A stretch of 64,000 bases of DNA. It comes from Monodelphis domestica. Taxonomy: Eukaryota > Chordata > Mammalia > Didelphimorphia > Didelphidae. The translations under genes and the position numbers were made by a program. Shown piece after piece: positions 31,536 through 44,323 of the stretch; position 1 is the stretch's first letter; every line of letters begins with the position of its first letter. A model generated the notes under the pieces. The model searched no databases, was not told the DNA's origin, and saw only the letters and a program-made list of their open reading frames with translations. Location: the NCBI RefSeq assembly GCF_027887165.1, contig NC_077234.1:165133877-165197876 (forward strand), read 5' to 3'.

Positions 31536-32689
31536 GCCAGGGTGGTATATTATAGTACAATAATATGTAATATAAATATATAGTATAACATATTAAAATC
31601 TAATATGTACAGTGTAAGAGTTTAAAGATATAGGTATCATGTTATAATTTGATACTTTTCTCACTTATCTTTTTAATTATAACTAATTTGATCTTCTCTC
31701 TAGACTTGACGATTTTTTTAAAATCACATTCACCTAGATTCACCTCTTGAACTCATTCACAGTTTTGGGACTCCAGGCCATTTGGCTATCATAAAATCCT
31801 ACTAGTTAGTTCTCAGTCTTCCAGTTGCTGATGGGTTTTCTGTGATTCATCTACAGGTGAACTAGTCAACACCCCCGCCCCCATCTTACTTTGGCTGAGT
31901 TAATTAAATTAGTTCACAGTCAAGTTCTGCTGTTCCTTTTGACTCCTTAGTCTACTTGACTGAAGAAGAAAGAGAAAGATTACAGTTGAATAAGATTACA
32001 GTCTCTCTGGGCTTCTATGTGAAACCCCTTTGTTAATAATTTTTTCAAATCAGAAAGAACTAACTTTTTCCTCTCTCTCAAAGAAGAAAGGCATTTTCTG
32101 TCTTCAAATAGGTATTTCCAGCTGCTAGCTCCTGGCTAGGTATTACCTGAAATGTAAATGCAGTGAATGCCCCTCTCCCTGGCCAGAACAGCTTCTGATT
32201 CAAAGCGCTTTCTGAAAGAGCAGGCTCCTTTTAGTTCAAGACTTCATAATATGAACATTTTTAAGGGGCAAAATTAGCAAGATTTTAAAACAGACTTGGA
32301 ATACTTTCATCATAACACATTTTAAACCATGATATAAATGGACAATAAAAAGTAAAATGAATGAGTAGAGCAAATTTAAAAAGTATAATTCCTGACAATC
32401 CTACCTTACACAATGTGGCATAAAAGTCCATTTATGTTCAAGAATTGTTGGAACCAGAGATGGAAGGTATATTGAAGGAAGTTTTAACTTCTTGAGTCCT
32501 GCCTTTGGAAAAAATCTAGAATTTGTACCAGGTTCCCTTCACGGACTACAAGGATTCTGAAAATTCATAGAAGATGAAAAGATGTTGATGTTTTCACTTG
32601 GTAAGAGTTTATACTGTCTCTGGGGGATCACAAACTCTGAATTATTAGAGCCTGCTGAATTTTAATATGGAGGAAGTCTACTAACTTAA
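31536..32689. other. no gene recognised
   Basis: AT-rich to ordinary intronic sequence. A TA-rich patch lies at 31545-31640. No named repeat. Confidence 0.45.
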
Positions 32690-32835
32690 GCCACAATAAT
32701 TTAGTAGATAAGTTTTAGGGAGTTGTCTAAAGATCAGACTGTTTAAGAGACTCACAGATGGTCACACAATTTGTGCCAAAGGCCAGATTTGAATCTAGAT
32801 TTTTCTTGCCTTCAGGTCTAGTAATTCATCCATTA
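32690..32835 (-). repeat. MIR-type SINE fragment, antisense
   Basis: 'ttgtctaaagatcagactgt', 'cagatggtcacacaatttgt', 'gccagatttgaatctagatt' follow the antisense MIR order. Confidence 0.5.
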
Positions 32836-33263
32836 TTGCTTGCTGCTTCTCTAGGGCCTGAAATAATGCAATATTATCTCTCCTGGATAAATGTTTTGAT
32901 TCTTCACTTTGCTTTCCAAGTGTTAACCTTTCAAGAGTGTCATAAACTCCATTGATTATTTTATGGCCTTCTAAAGACATGGTTTCTACCTTTAAGGTCT
33001 CTGTCTTGGAGACCAAGATTCAATCTACCTCCCCAAAATAGTCTGCAGAAATTCTCAAAGATGTTTTCTTGGCTGACAGGCCATGAAACTCTCTCTCTAC
33101 CTCTCTCCCAAACAACAAAAAATATGAACAGAAAACAAAGTCTGTTTTCAGTCATTTGACTTTCTAATCTAATAGACATAGTTATAGATAGGGCATCATG
33201 TACCCAGAGCAAGAGAGAGAGAGGGAGAAGGGAAGAGAGAAAGAGAATATATATGTATTTGTA

Positions 33264-33299
<36 letters not shown>
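33264..33299. repeat. (CA)n microsatellite
   Basis: About 17 CA units, following a GA-rich patch (33212-33246). Confidence 0.95.
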
Positions 33300-33301
<2 letters not shown>

Positions 33302-33494
33302 TTTTGAAGTAAAGCACCAGGAACGATCAGGAAAGGCTTCTTCTAGAAAAATGGCATTTGAGAAGAATTTTAAAGGAAACTAGAGTAAGATTATCTCAGC
33401 AGTGTTGTGAGGGATGGGTGGGAGGAGAATAACTGATGGCTAGAAGATCCATCAGCATAATTCTAATAGTCTAGGGAAGAGGTAATGAAGACCT

Positions 33495-33728
33495 TCGAGC
33501 ACCTAGGACCTAGTATCCAGCCTGGGGTCAAAAAGACCTGAATTCAAAGCCAGCCTCCAACACTTACTAGCTATGCTACCCTGGCCAAGTCACTTAACCC
33601 TGTTGGCCTCAGTTTTTCATCTGAAAAATGATCTGGAGAAGGAAGTGGCTAACCACTGCAGTAACTTTGCCAAGAAAACCTCAAATGGGATCATGAAGAG
33701 TTGGACATCACTAAGCAACAATAAAAAC
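33495..33728 (+). mobile_element. SINE with RTE/BovB-like tail
   Basis: MIR/tRNA-type head ('ggtcaaaaagacctgaattc', 'ccctggccaagtcacttaac') is followed by 'ctggagaaggaagtggctaa', 'tttgccaagaaaacctcaaa' and 'tgggatcatgaagagttgga'. That tail is the RTE/BovB 3' end shared with ruminant Bov SINEs and found on marsupial SINEs. Antisense relatives lie at 48.1 and 54.7 kb. Confidence 0.75.
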
Positions 33729-33835
33729 CTTCACTAGAGTGCTTGCTATGAGAACGGAAGGGAAGAGATAAGCAACAGTTATGCTGGAAGAAGGATCTGT
33801 TAGTTTTTGGCAGTGGATCAAATGTGGGGAAGAGA

Positions 33836-33957
<122 letters not shown>

Positions 33958-34019
33958 CAAGTATTAGCTCTAAGGTTTGAACCCCTCTGAAATTGGAAGG
34001 ATACAAGAGAAGAAGAGAT

Positions 34020-34644
34020 GAAAATAGAGAGAAGATGTGAACCTTTGGGCTTCAGGCAAAGAGAAAATTTGGAACATTGGAAAGTGGGAAGCAGGATTCT
34101 CACAAGTCCCCTTTTCCCCCCCTTCCCTTGACTGACCTCCAAGATTAAGATATTCTTCTTAGTAAAAGAGAAACCAGTAACACTGAGCTACTTTCCTTTA
34201 GAATACCTTCCTAGATAACACTTTTTTCTTTCAAAACCTCAAAACATAAACAAATATACTTCTTTTCTTATCCTCTTGTCTCTTGATTTTTGGTATTTTT
34301 ATTAGTTTTGTCAGTGAAATTTTCTTCTTTTCAATACATGATTTTAAAGCTTGCTGCAGTCTGAAATACAATTTTATTTCCTTGAAAGCAAAAGTCTTCT
34401 TTTGGAATGCATCACTATTTCATGATGTGTGCTAGTACAAAAACATGTTTTGTGATTTACTAAGATACTTGTCTTATACTTTATATATACATACATACAT
34501 ATATGTGTATATCTATCTATAAAGTTGCTAGAATGCAGTTCAATTATTCTTCTAAGTGAATACCTTTAACCCATCTCATGCCTCTTTTTGAGCTGTCTGA
34601 TGGATCATTCTGCAGGCTACACTGGTTGGCTGACACTTTTAGTC
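34020..34644. other. no gene recognised; (TACA/TATC) patch at 34484-34520
   Basis: Ordinary AT-rich sequence with a short 'tatatacatacatacatata' microsatellite. Nothing else was recognised. Confidence 0.45.
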
Positions 34645-34658
34645 CCATATTGAACCTT

Positions 34659-34884
34659 TTTTTAAAAAAATTTTTAATTAATTAATTTAGAATATTTTCC
34701 CATGGTTACATGATTCATGTTCTTTCCCTCTTCTCCTTCCCCCTCCTGGAGCCGATAAGCAATTCCACTGGGTTTTACATGTGTCATTGTTCAAAACCTA
34801 TTTCCATATTATTAATATTTGCAATAAAGTGATCATTCAGAGTTAACATCCCCAATCATATCTCCATCGAACCATGTGATCAAT
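34659..34884 (-). mobile_element. L1 3'-UTR fragment, with 14-bp target duplication
   Basis: A short antisense L1 3' end of the same subtype as 25366-25958: 'tagaatattttcccatggtt', 'gcaattccactgggttttac', 'caaaacctatttccatatta' and 'ctccatcgaaccatgtgatc'. The flanks ccatattgaacctt (34645-34658) and ccatatagaacctt (34885-34898) differ at one base, a clear target-site duplication. Confidence 0.9.
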
Positions 34885-34898
34885 CCATATAGAACCTT

Positions 34899-36110
34899 CT
34901 TGGTGGTGTTTAGCCAAATCTCTTGCCTTTTTGTTCTTTTCTTTAAATTACATGGGAAAATCTCCTGGAATAAAAGAAAAGCGATGAAACTGCAGGGTAG
35001 AAGACAATCCAATTCATCTTTATATGTTAATGTACTTACTACATTTAAACAGTTAATATATAGATTTATATTGAACTTTCAGGTGACTTAATTTCCCTTA
35101 GTACTGTACACTTTGCTTCATACATCTGTACTGAATTTGTTAAAAGACCTTAATGAGAAACTTCAAACAGTTTAAATGTCAATTACCCCCCAAAAAGGGG
35201 GGGAAAGGGAAAAAAGTGAGGTTTTAAAGTTCCAGTAATCTGCCCATATTGGTCATCGAAACATGATTCCAGGTGGGTGTAATTCAAGACAGATGACATT
35301 CCAGAGACACAATTACAAAGAGTTTATATATTTTCAACACTAACAAGCTGTCACGCTATATTGTAGCTACATTTTCAGTACTGTATATGTACAATTATGG
35401 CTTATCTAGTAGCTTGGGTGCTAAAAGATTTGTTTGTTCTTCCTACACTGTCAATATTTTCTGTTTTCCTTTTGGAACAGAAAAAAATTCCAAAGCTACT
35501 GTATGCATAAAAATAATCCTGATGGCGTATTAGAGTTTGAAATTATTTAGATTTGCAGACATATGCTCTTAGAGAGAAAGAGAGAAAGAATAGTGTTAAT
35601 GATGTGACAATAGTTCATGGTAGACTTGCTTTGTTATCACACATTCAGTCTTATTTAATGTGATAGTATTAAATTTGTGAATGAGAAAGCTTGAATTAAA
35701 ACAGTATGTTATTCCTTCCGTCATCCCTTTCTTTCTCCTTGTGTGAATCTTGCTCTCTCCCTCAACCTTCTTCCCCCACCCCCCTTTTAGGTTTTAAATA
35801 AAAGTGTGAAAGAAGGTTTGAATTAGCTGTTGGGACTTGGTTTTGCAAGTATATTTTCCCTCAAAATGCAAGCAGAATAAATTAAACTCGTATTTTCTGT
35901 TCAGATCAGTTAGTGGGTGTTACATCCTTAGTCATTTGTGCTACAAAGTAAGTGCCTTTGGCAGGCGGTTTAGTTTTCACCACTTCTGAGACTATGACAA
36001 ATGATCCAGGAAGATCTTTGGTTCTAAAACGGAAAATGTTATTTTTGTGACTTTCTTCCTCTGTTTCAGGTTTCTTTCTTTTTTTCTTTTCTTTTTTTTC
36101 TGCTGTTCGA
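34899..36110. other. unique-looking intronic sequence
   Basis: No repeat family is recognised. The sequence is AT-rich with a short G-rich patch at 35190-35215. No splice-bounded open frame stands out. Confidence 0.45.
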
Positions 36111-36122
36111 ATGTGATGTGAG

Positions 36123-36126
<4 letters not shown>

Positions 36127-36207
<81 letters not shown>

Positions 36208-36275
36208 GACAGAGAGAGAGAGAGAGGAAAAGAGAGGCAGAGAAATAGAGAAACAGACAGAAACAGAGAGATATG
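36127..36275. repeat. (GT)n-(GA)n-(GACA)n compound microsatellite
   Basis: About 18 GT units run into about 14 GA units, then GACA and GAGA mixtures to about 36275. Minus-strand openings (His-Thr then Leu-Ser) are repeat artefacts. Confidence 0.95.
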
Positions 36276-36289
36276 GAGCAAAAACCAAT

Positions 36290-38120
36290 GTTAGAAGTTA
36301 AAAAAATATAGCTTGTCTTTGAGACTTTGCTCTATTTGGTAGTGTGATTTAAAAACAAGGAGATTAATATTGAAACTCTTTATGTATGCTAAATTTGATC
36401 GAATTTCATATGGGGTAAATTTTATTTAATAATAAAGACTTTAAAAAACCATACTAGGAAAGTGACAACTCCTCGTGAAAAAAAATTAAGATTAGGGAAA
36501 TTGTCATTTCCAGATTATTTTTCTGCATCATTTAGAGTTTCCGCATTAGAAATAATGTTAAATAGTATTGAAATATCATAACCCATCACCCCAAAATGAC
36601 AGAGGAAGGCTATATAACCAAATTCCCGTAGAAAACCCAGAACTGTTTAGTCAACATCTACTCGGAGTGAGAATATCTGTTTCTTATATTTTAATGTCTA
36701 AGGGATAGTTTGGTCAATGCCATTGAAAAGCAATTCTAGTAATTGTTTTCTTTCAAAAGCAATTTGTTTGCCTCATATTTGGCATGGTGTACAATGTCTT
36801 CATGAAACTACAGATGTACAGTGATTTGTAGTTTACAGAATCCAGTGGGATTTTTCCCCTGGTGTTGCTAAGATGATCGTTTTTCCAAGTGCAGAATGCT
36901 TCCACAATGTCATTGGCGCACAAACAACTGGATAGATTTATAAATTTTTTGGAAAGGAAAATCTAACTTTTTCCCCCTTTTCTGGTTATTTCTCAACCTA
37001 AAGTAATGACAGACATGAATTATGTGTGTATTTAAATCAAAATGCATAAAGTATCAATTATTTTGGTTTAATTAGTTTTGCAGCTGTGTTTTGAAAATTC
37101 TATTTCATGTCAGTCTTGATCAGTTAGGTACTTTCTCCCTGGAGGAATTCTTTGATGACTTACTCCCAGTCTCTGTAAGTAACACACTCGAGTTTATTTG
37201 GACTAGTCTTTAGCCTCGAGAGTTAAAGTAATCATTTAAAAAATTGAGTGGAAAAGTTCCTTGCACCTGGAAAATTAGAAGAACAGGAGTGAGAGACATG
37301 TTCTCATCCTTTCCCTAGTGGTTCCTCACCTGTGAACTTGTACCGGAGGAGTAATAAAATTGTATGGACCTCATTTTATGTGAAGCCATTAGCGACATGA
37401 GAATTTGGACTAGCTGCCCTTCATACTTAAGGACACTGGAAGGTGCCATTTATAAGCACAGAGTGCCTGCAGGAAGGCAGAACAGGCTTGTAAACTCTAG
37501 TCCTGCACTCTAGAAGGTAACCAGTTTGTAATGTCGTTTAAAGTCTTAGATTATCAAAATTGCAAATGTGCCTTTAAGTGTTGGGGTTGGGGGAACCCTG
37601 TAAAACATTTGTCTATAAAAAAGCTGATGTAACAATCAGTTGCTTCCTGCTTGTTGTAATCTCATAGTTTCTTTTGGTTCTGCCATATAGGAAAAAAAAA
37701 AAGACACAAGGCACACTGAAGAGCCAGACCTACATCTTTTCTTTGGGTTTCTTAAAAAAAAACAAAAAACAAAAAAAAAACAGCTTATCATCCTGATGGC
37801 ACTTGTGATGATCATCAACAATATTGAGGGTTTATATTCTCACTGCTATCATGGTTATTTTAGACCAACAACAACAAAAAAAAACCCTATCTCCATCCCT
37901 GACATTTGATGAAGGTAGGGGAATATTACTAGTTTTTAATTTTATTTATTGGTAAATGTCAAGGAAATAATTTAATATGTTACTGAGGCTACAGTGCTCT
38001 GTCAAAGTAAAAATCTTCAAAGGGCAATATTATTTACAGTTGGTAAATTAGCAAATGTATGTGCAACTATTTTTTTCAAATCAATGAAATACAGTCCAAT
38101 GTCATCTAAATGAATTAGTG
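36290..38120. other. unique-looking intronic sequence, repeat-poor
   Basis: Nearly 1.8 kb without a named repeat apart from A-rich homopolymers near 37690-37790 and 37870. No exon could be supported. Confidence 0.45.
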
Positions 38121-38129
38121 TATGTGCTT

Positions 38130-38350
38130 TATTTGAAGTAGAGCAGAGAGAAGATAGTGTTGACTTGGATTCACGTGGTGCCTCTAGTACACAATGGCTG
38201 TGTCATCCTAAATAAATCATTTAACTTTTCAGTGTTCCCAGGAAACTCTCTAAGATTACAAATTGCTGAACAGTTGCCAATCTGTATAAAGAGAGTAGTT
38301 TCCTCAAGAAGGCTCTCTATAGCAAAGAAATCACTGGTCACCCTACAAAC
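38130..38350 (+). repeat. marsupial CORE-SINE (MIR-related)
   Basis: 'cttggattcacgtggtgcct', 'ggctgtgtcatcctaaataa', 'cccaggaaactctctaagat' and 'gagagtagtttcctcaagaa' match the phrase order of a second copy at 49475-49665, with which it shares the same 3' part. The opening at 38157-38354 lies inside it. Confidence 0.6.
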
Positions 38351-38924
38351 TTAAGCATTCTGACTGTTCCCCCCACCCCAAACCCTCCTCACCCTTACCC
38401 CTATTCCCTAATCCTTTACCTACCTTCTTTTCACCACTCTGCTCCATGGTAATCATATTGATATATATTGATATCATTTACATTTTAAAGTTTTTTCATA
38501 TCTTTAATTTCTTTTCAACTATCCCAATTTTTATTTTCTGAACAAATTTTAAAATAAAGAGGATAATATTAATGATTAGGTTTTGAAGCAAAAGAAATTG
38601 AGATAACAAGAGGTTTAATTCAATTCCTACTAGAGATATTTGTTTCCTTTGTTACCCAGTATGGTGGGAAGATATTTGGATTGGATAATCTATGCTAGTG
38701 TGAAGAGATTAAATTCAATTCACTTCTACAGAAGTTTGTTAAATGCCTACAATGTTTGGTTCTGGGACCAAATCTTTGCCTATTTATGCCCTATTTATGC
38801 TATATTCCCAGATATATATTCTGATGGACAAATTATAGACATCCATTAAAATGCATGTCTTAATTTAAACAATAGGCATCTTTCATCCAAGAGGTCTTTC
38901 TTCTTTGGCTAGTCAAGTAAAAGT

Positions 38925-39440
38925 TATGTGAGTAGTTATAAATCCCCTTCAGAAAGCTATGTTGTGTCACAGGGCATTAGGAAGCCAGCATGTCTGTCAT
39001 CAGTGAACGTGAACATCTTGAAGATCTCACCACACTATGCATAAAGAATCCTTCTTCAACCTGGATTCTTTGAAGCATTGCTTCTATCATGGTGATGAAC
39101 ACCTTTGGCAAATACACATCTCCTCGTTTTATGCCTTGCTTGATTTTTGTTATGGATTAGAGGGTCATCAAACAGAATTATTTTTATAATGTCTTTCTAG
39201 AAAGATTTTGATCTATGGATAAGAGATACTTTGTTGGAGAAGTTGGAGAATCTTGAGGAGTTATTTTGCTTTAATGAATCAGATGCTTTTTCATAATTAA
39301 CAAACAGTAAATACATTGAAATCTTGTGTCCTTTACATCTTTCAGTAAATTGTGAAATGGTAACCATGAGGCCCATTGTAGAGTATCACCTTTGAAAGCA
39401 TTCCTTTTTAGCACTTTAATAGAGTATGCCAATTGATTCA
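38925..39440 (-). mobile_element. RTE/BovB-like LINE, reverse transcriptase fragment
   Basis: Reading the minus strand across 39255-39310 gives 'LFVNYEKASDSLKQ', the reverse-transcriptase motif (F)xDYxKAFDS of RTE-clade LINEs, with the first Asp changed to Asn. More of the domain follows towards 38985, broken by stops and frameshifts. The plus-strand phrases 'gaatcagatgctttttcata' and 'agtatcacctttgaaagcat' are its antisense. This family probably supplied the tails of the SINEs at 33.5, 48.1 and 54.7 kb. Confidence 0.7.
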
Positions 39441-39479
39441 TGTATAAATAAGTCTCAGAGATTTTTGCAGAGATGAGAA

Positions 39480-40420
39480 TGCAACTTGGAATTGTATAGG
39501 AAATATTACCAAGCTGTGTATGCCCTTTGAACCAGCTCTACCATTGCTAAGCCTGTACCTAAATGAGATCAAAGAAAGAGGAAAAGGTCTTTTATGTGTA
39601 AAAAATGTTCTAGCAGCTGTAATTTTGTGATGGCAAAAAACAAACAAAACAAAACTGGAAAGTAAGAGAATTTCCAAGAATTAAAGAATGACTGAATAAT
39701 GGTATATGAGTATGATGGAATACTTTTGGGTTTCAGAAACAAGGAAATAAATGATTTTAAAAAGACATGAAAAAACTTACACAAAGTGATGTAGACTGAA
39801 ATAAGCAGAACCAGGGGAATAATTTATACTACTATCACATCAATACTATAAAATTGAACAATTTTGATGACTATTATAAACTAATAAAAAAATGAGATGA
39901 GCAGAACTAAAAAAAATTTATATAATAGCATTTATATAAAAACAACTTTGAAAGCTCTATGAATCAATACAATAAAATCAGTAATAATAATGAGATCAAT
40001 ACAGTAACTAACCACTCATGATTACAAAGGAGTGATGATGAAACATCCTATCCATTACAAAGATACAACAGATTTAGGGTGTAGAATGAGGCATACATAC
40101 TTTTGTATACAGCTATTTAGGAAATTTGGCTTGCTTATCTATGCATATTTATTACATCAGTTTTTTTCTTTCCTTTTTTCCTAATGGAGTTCTGGAGGAT
40201 GGGAGGAAGAAAAACAGATCTCTATTAATTTTTTAAAATAGATATGTATTTGTATGTGTGGTGTTATATAGATGTGAAATGTATGTACTTTTCAGATGAA
40301 GTCTCTGTATTATTATTTTTACCTGTTTTACCTTGTTATGAGAGATTTCTCATTAAGTGGAAGTAAAATCTGTAATAAACGAATGCAAAAACAAAACACT
40401 TTAATTAAAAAAAGAGAGTA
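39480..40420 (+). mobile_element. L1 ORF2 end and 3'UTR, old copy
   Basis: Sense L1: 'tatgccctttgaaccagctc', 'taccattgctaagcctgtac', 'gaatgactgaataatggtat', 'gatgtagactgaaataagca', 'gaaccaggggaataatttat', and an A-rich end near 40385-40420. The minus-strand openings at 39438 and 39569 are antisense shadows. Confidence 0.7.
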
Positions 40421-40561
40421 GGAATAATATGTTAATATTCTCTTGGTCATTGGCAAAGAGGGGGAGAGTGGACTGAATTCAGGAATTACTGAGCATCGAT
40501 ATGTGTGATTTAAAAAAATTTTTTAAACATTACAGCATACCTAATTATGTATTAGGTATGT

Positions 40562-40690
40562 TGTTATATTTTTTAAACTCTTATCTTCCATCCTAGAATC
40601 AATACTGTAAATTGTTTCCAAGGCAGAAGAACAGTAAAGGGTAAGCAATGGGGGTTAAGTGACTTGCCCAGAGTCACACAGGCTATGTTG
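40562..40690 (-). mobile_element. marsupial tRNA-derived SINE, antisense, truncated
   Basis: 'actcttatcttccatcctag', 'attgtttccaaggcagaaga', 'ggggttaagtgacttgccca', 'gagtcacacaggct', then it breaks off before the tRNA-like head. Confidence 0.8.
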
Positions 40691-41059
40691 TGTTTTGATG
40701 CTGCAGCACTATTTGTCAAATCTGATGACCCTTTCCCAATATTCACCCCCCTCAAATCTTCTGAAGAATTTAATACAACTGAAAATTGTTTTCTTTTCCC
40801 CTTTTAAAAAAAGTTATGAACTTAACCTGTATCAAATAAGTTAAGAATTTCTATATACAAAGAAAACCAGAAAGAAGAGGACCTTTCATGAAGCCACCAG
40901 TCTGCATTGGAAACAGCTTGCTTTTTTCTTTAAGTATATAGTACCTTCAATATATTATCTCCAAAGTTGTCCTGCTTGTCTAGACAAGTTTCCTTCTCAA
41001 AACACCCTTTTCAAGTGCCTCTTATCATGTTGCTCTCTCATGATTTCTCTCCTATCTCT

Positions 41060-41745
41060 AATTGCTCCTTCTGGATCTTGGACCCTACCATTCAAGCACT
41101 CTGCTCTCAGTCAATGAGTCTATAATCTCAAATTCCTTTTCTTTCTCTACCTTTTCTGCTTTGTTAACCATTCAGTCTCATGCTTTTAATTATCACTTTA
41201 ATATGAGGAACTGTTAGCTCTGGCTCTCCAGCACTGATCTCTCCCCTGAGTTCCAGTCCTGTATCTCCAGCTCTCTGCTAAATCTCCCCCCTATTGCCTT
41301 GCCATCAAGCACTTCAGAGTCAGCATTTCCAAAACAGAGCTCATGATCTTTCTTCCAAAATCTGCCCTTCTTTTGATTTACCTCTTTCTGTCTATTATGC
41401 TAACATTTACCCACGAAGGCTAGAAACCATGAAGTCATCTTTCACTCTCCTTTTGTCCTTATTTCTCCTCTTTAATCAGTCATCATGCTCTATTGATTCT
41501 AACTCCAGATTATCCAGTGTCTGTACTTCCCTTGGTATTCCTATGGACATTACCCCTATTTTAAACACTCGTCTTCTCTAGCTAAGCTATCAAAATAGTC
41601 TCCTGGTTGGTCTCCTTGACCTTTCTCTTTCTAATCGAATCCTGGCACCATTGCCAAAGTGAGTTCCCTGATGCACCCCAATGATGTCCTCATTCTGCTC
41701 AGTAACCTTTAATGAATCCCTGTTGTTTACTGAATGAAATAGAAA
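41060..41745 (+). repeat. L2-type LINE, ORF2 end, sense
   Basis: A long sense L2/CR1-like reverse-transcriptase tail: 'tttccaaaacagagctcatg', 'atgaagtcatctttcactct', 'agtctcctggttggtctcct', 'ttgccaaagtgagttccctg' and 'ctgctcagtaacctttaatg'. The 95-codon opening at 41294 follows the LINE frame for part of its length ('LETMKSSFTLLLSLFL'), in the region that usually reads as ...LGVILDSSLS.... The element is frameshifted and dead. Confidence 0.65.
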
Positions 41746-42829
41746 CTCTTAAGCTTCTTTAAGTTTTCTTAAGATCTTTTAAGTCTCTTACTTGAACCTA
41801 TTAGGTTACCCTTCTTGAATTTCTCTATAGTATTTTGTTCTCTGGCCATAAGAGTTTTTCCTCTCCCTACTTCTGATAAGGTATAGAATGAAGAAGTAAC
41901 AGGAAATGTGAGAGTATGCCAGCATGTGAATTTGATGTAATGGAAGACAAATGGGCTATACATTTACTTCCCTAGCTATATTGATTTTTCTTTTGATGGG
42001 AGGAGAGTATTATTAGTGAAAAGAAGAAAAAAAAAGTTCCAGATTTTCCTCATTTTCTTCCCCATTCAACTGTAGCGACAATAGCAACTTGTACATCTTG
42101 CCAAAACAGATATTGCGTCAAATGGTCGACATCATTTAAGCCTTCCACCCTCATAAGTGATAGTATTATGCCAAAATCAGAAAAATGTTCTCCTAATCAT
42201 TGAAGTGGTTAGAACAAATCAAAGACTTTCCAGGTATTAAACAGCTTCTCTGCTGAAATAAAAATTCTTCTACAGTATGCCAGGTCACATAATTTATTGC
42301 CCCAAGATAATGAAGTCATATGGCACCTTTGATGTCCTGCTTTTATTTCCCCAGACACGTAAGGGAAAGAAGAAAATAAGGCATACCAAGACCAGTATTC
42401 GAATAGATTTGTGACATCAGAGATGTTGGCACCACTTGAATGATGCAGATCATAACCCCTCCTTGAAGGCTCACTCTGTGGTGTTCTTGTTCACATCCTC
42501 TCATAAGTTTCCCCTAGTGGGTTCTCTCAAAGTACTCAATGCCTTTGTCTTGTTTCATTGACATACCAGTTGTCTACCCCTTATCCTTTATTCTAACATG
42601 AGCTTGATCACCATCCCCAGAGTCAGTGGGTATGTGATAACTGTTTTTAGATATTCGAAGGACTGTTCTTTAGAGGAGAGATTTGATTTGTCCTTTTGAG
42701 CCCCAAAAGATAGAATAAGGAACAATGTTTAGAAGTTGTCAAAGATGTAAATTTATGCTTGATATTAGGGGAAATGACTAATAATTAAATTTTCAAAAAT
42801 GGAGTGAACGGCCTATTTGTGATGGGTGT
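41746..42829. other. no gene recognised
   Basis: No named repeat; scattered short openings only. Confidence 0.4.
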
Positions 42830-43195
42830 CCTATCCTTGAAGGTCTTCAGATAGAGACACTGGAACACTAGATTGAGGATGTGTTGTTCACCACTTGGTG
42901 AACCTGGATGCCTGGGAAGATGATGTACCCTCAACAGGATGGGAAAGTTTAGGAGGAAGGAGGATTGGGGAGGGCAGATGATGATGAATTGAATTTTGGA
43001 CACACTGGGTGGGATATCCAGCTTAAGAAGTCCACGAGGCAGCTGGAGATGTGAGATTAGTTAGTCTGGAGGTTAGGAGAGAAATTAGGACTAAATAAGT
43101 AGATCTGAGAATTTTCAGCATTGAGATGATAATGAAATTACTGATAAGATCACTAAGTGAAGTCATTTAGAGGGAAAAGAAAAGAGGAAGATCTG
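42830..43195 (-). repeat. L2 LINE ORF2 fragment, antisense
   Basis: Antisense phrases 'gaattgaattttggacacac', 'gcagctggagatgtgagatt', 'gtagatctgagaattttcag', 'agatcactaagtgaagtcat' follow the same order as the antisense L2 at 2930-3250. Confidence 0.7.
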
Positions 43196-44151
43196 AGAAG
43201 GAAACAGATAGCCTTCTGTAAATATCACTTTAGTGCAGACCACATCTTTACCACCATACAATTGCCTTCCAAATACTATCTGAGGACCACACTAACTCTT
43301 CTTCTTGTGGTTCTCAGATATGTTGGAAACTTACTCATAGGGTCTGTCTTCAACTGGGAATCTCCAAAGCAAAGCAAACAAAGCCCTGTGCATAGTCAAA
43401 GAAAGCAAGTTCCCATATTGAGCATGTCAAAAAACAATATGCCTCAGTTTGTTCTCCGAGTTCCTCTGAATCATGAGGTGGGTAGCATGGTCTTCTGAAG
43501 TTGCAACTGGATACTGGTTAATCAGAGTCTTTGTATCTTTCTCAGTTATTTGTCTTTACAGTGTATTGTAGAAATCATACTGGTTCTGCACACTTCCCTT
43601 TGTAACAATTCATATAAATCTTCTCAGACTTCTTTGAAAAATTTTCACTATATCTTATGACATAGTAACATTCCATTGCATGAACCTCAATTTCTAGATC
43701 TGGAATGATAATAATTTACTACATACATTGACTGAGCTATAATAGATGCTCTATCTATTATGTTTTGAGCATTATTGTGAAACTTAAATGAAGAAATACA
43801 TGTGAAGGACTTTATGTATGAAGTGCTATGTAAATCAAAGCTGTTATTATTTTAAGTTAATAGTATAAATAAAATTTCAGCAAGAATGTTTAAGGTATTT
43901 AGAGAAAAATTATTTTCATTTATTTGGGAAATATTCATTTGTATAATCAGAATACTATAATTACAAATTATTCTTATTCATTCACTGATGCAGTTTCTAT
44001 CTGAATCAACTGCTAGTCAGCACTCAACCAAGTTCTATTATTTTTCAAGTACATGAAGTAATTAGAACAGCATTATTTGATTCCGTCAAGCTTTTTAATA
44101 ATTCAGACTGACCCCCAGTAAGTCTAGATTATTGATTTATTTTTCACACAC

Positions 44152-44190
<39 letters not shown>

Positions 44191-44323
44191 CATTCTATGT
44201 GATTATATATCCCTACAGGAAGCCTATGTATGTTTGTTGGTATTTTGTGATTGTGTCTATCACAACTAGTTTATCAAAAAATTAAAAGAGTATGCCTATT
44301 GTATTATTTATGTCACTCCCTGT
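43196..44323. other. mostly unrecognised; weak antisense L1 at 43550-43720; (AT)n at 44156-44188
   Basis: A weak antisense L1 stretch ('caattcatataaatcttctc', 'gacatagtaacattccattg') is seen, then a pure (TA)n run of about 16 units. The 113-codon opening at 43157 has no family resemblance and starts within the antisense L2. Confidence 0.4.

Noticed and set aside
35992..36288. 98- and 71-codon minus-strand openings
   Set aside because: Produced by the GT/GA compound microsatellite; no other coding signal.
43157..43498. 113-codon plus-strand opening
   Set aside because: Begins inside antisense L2 and has no family resemblance.
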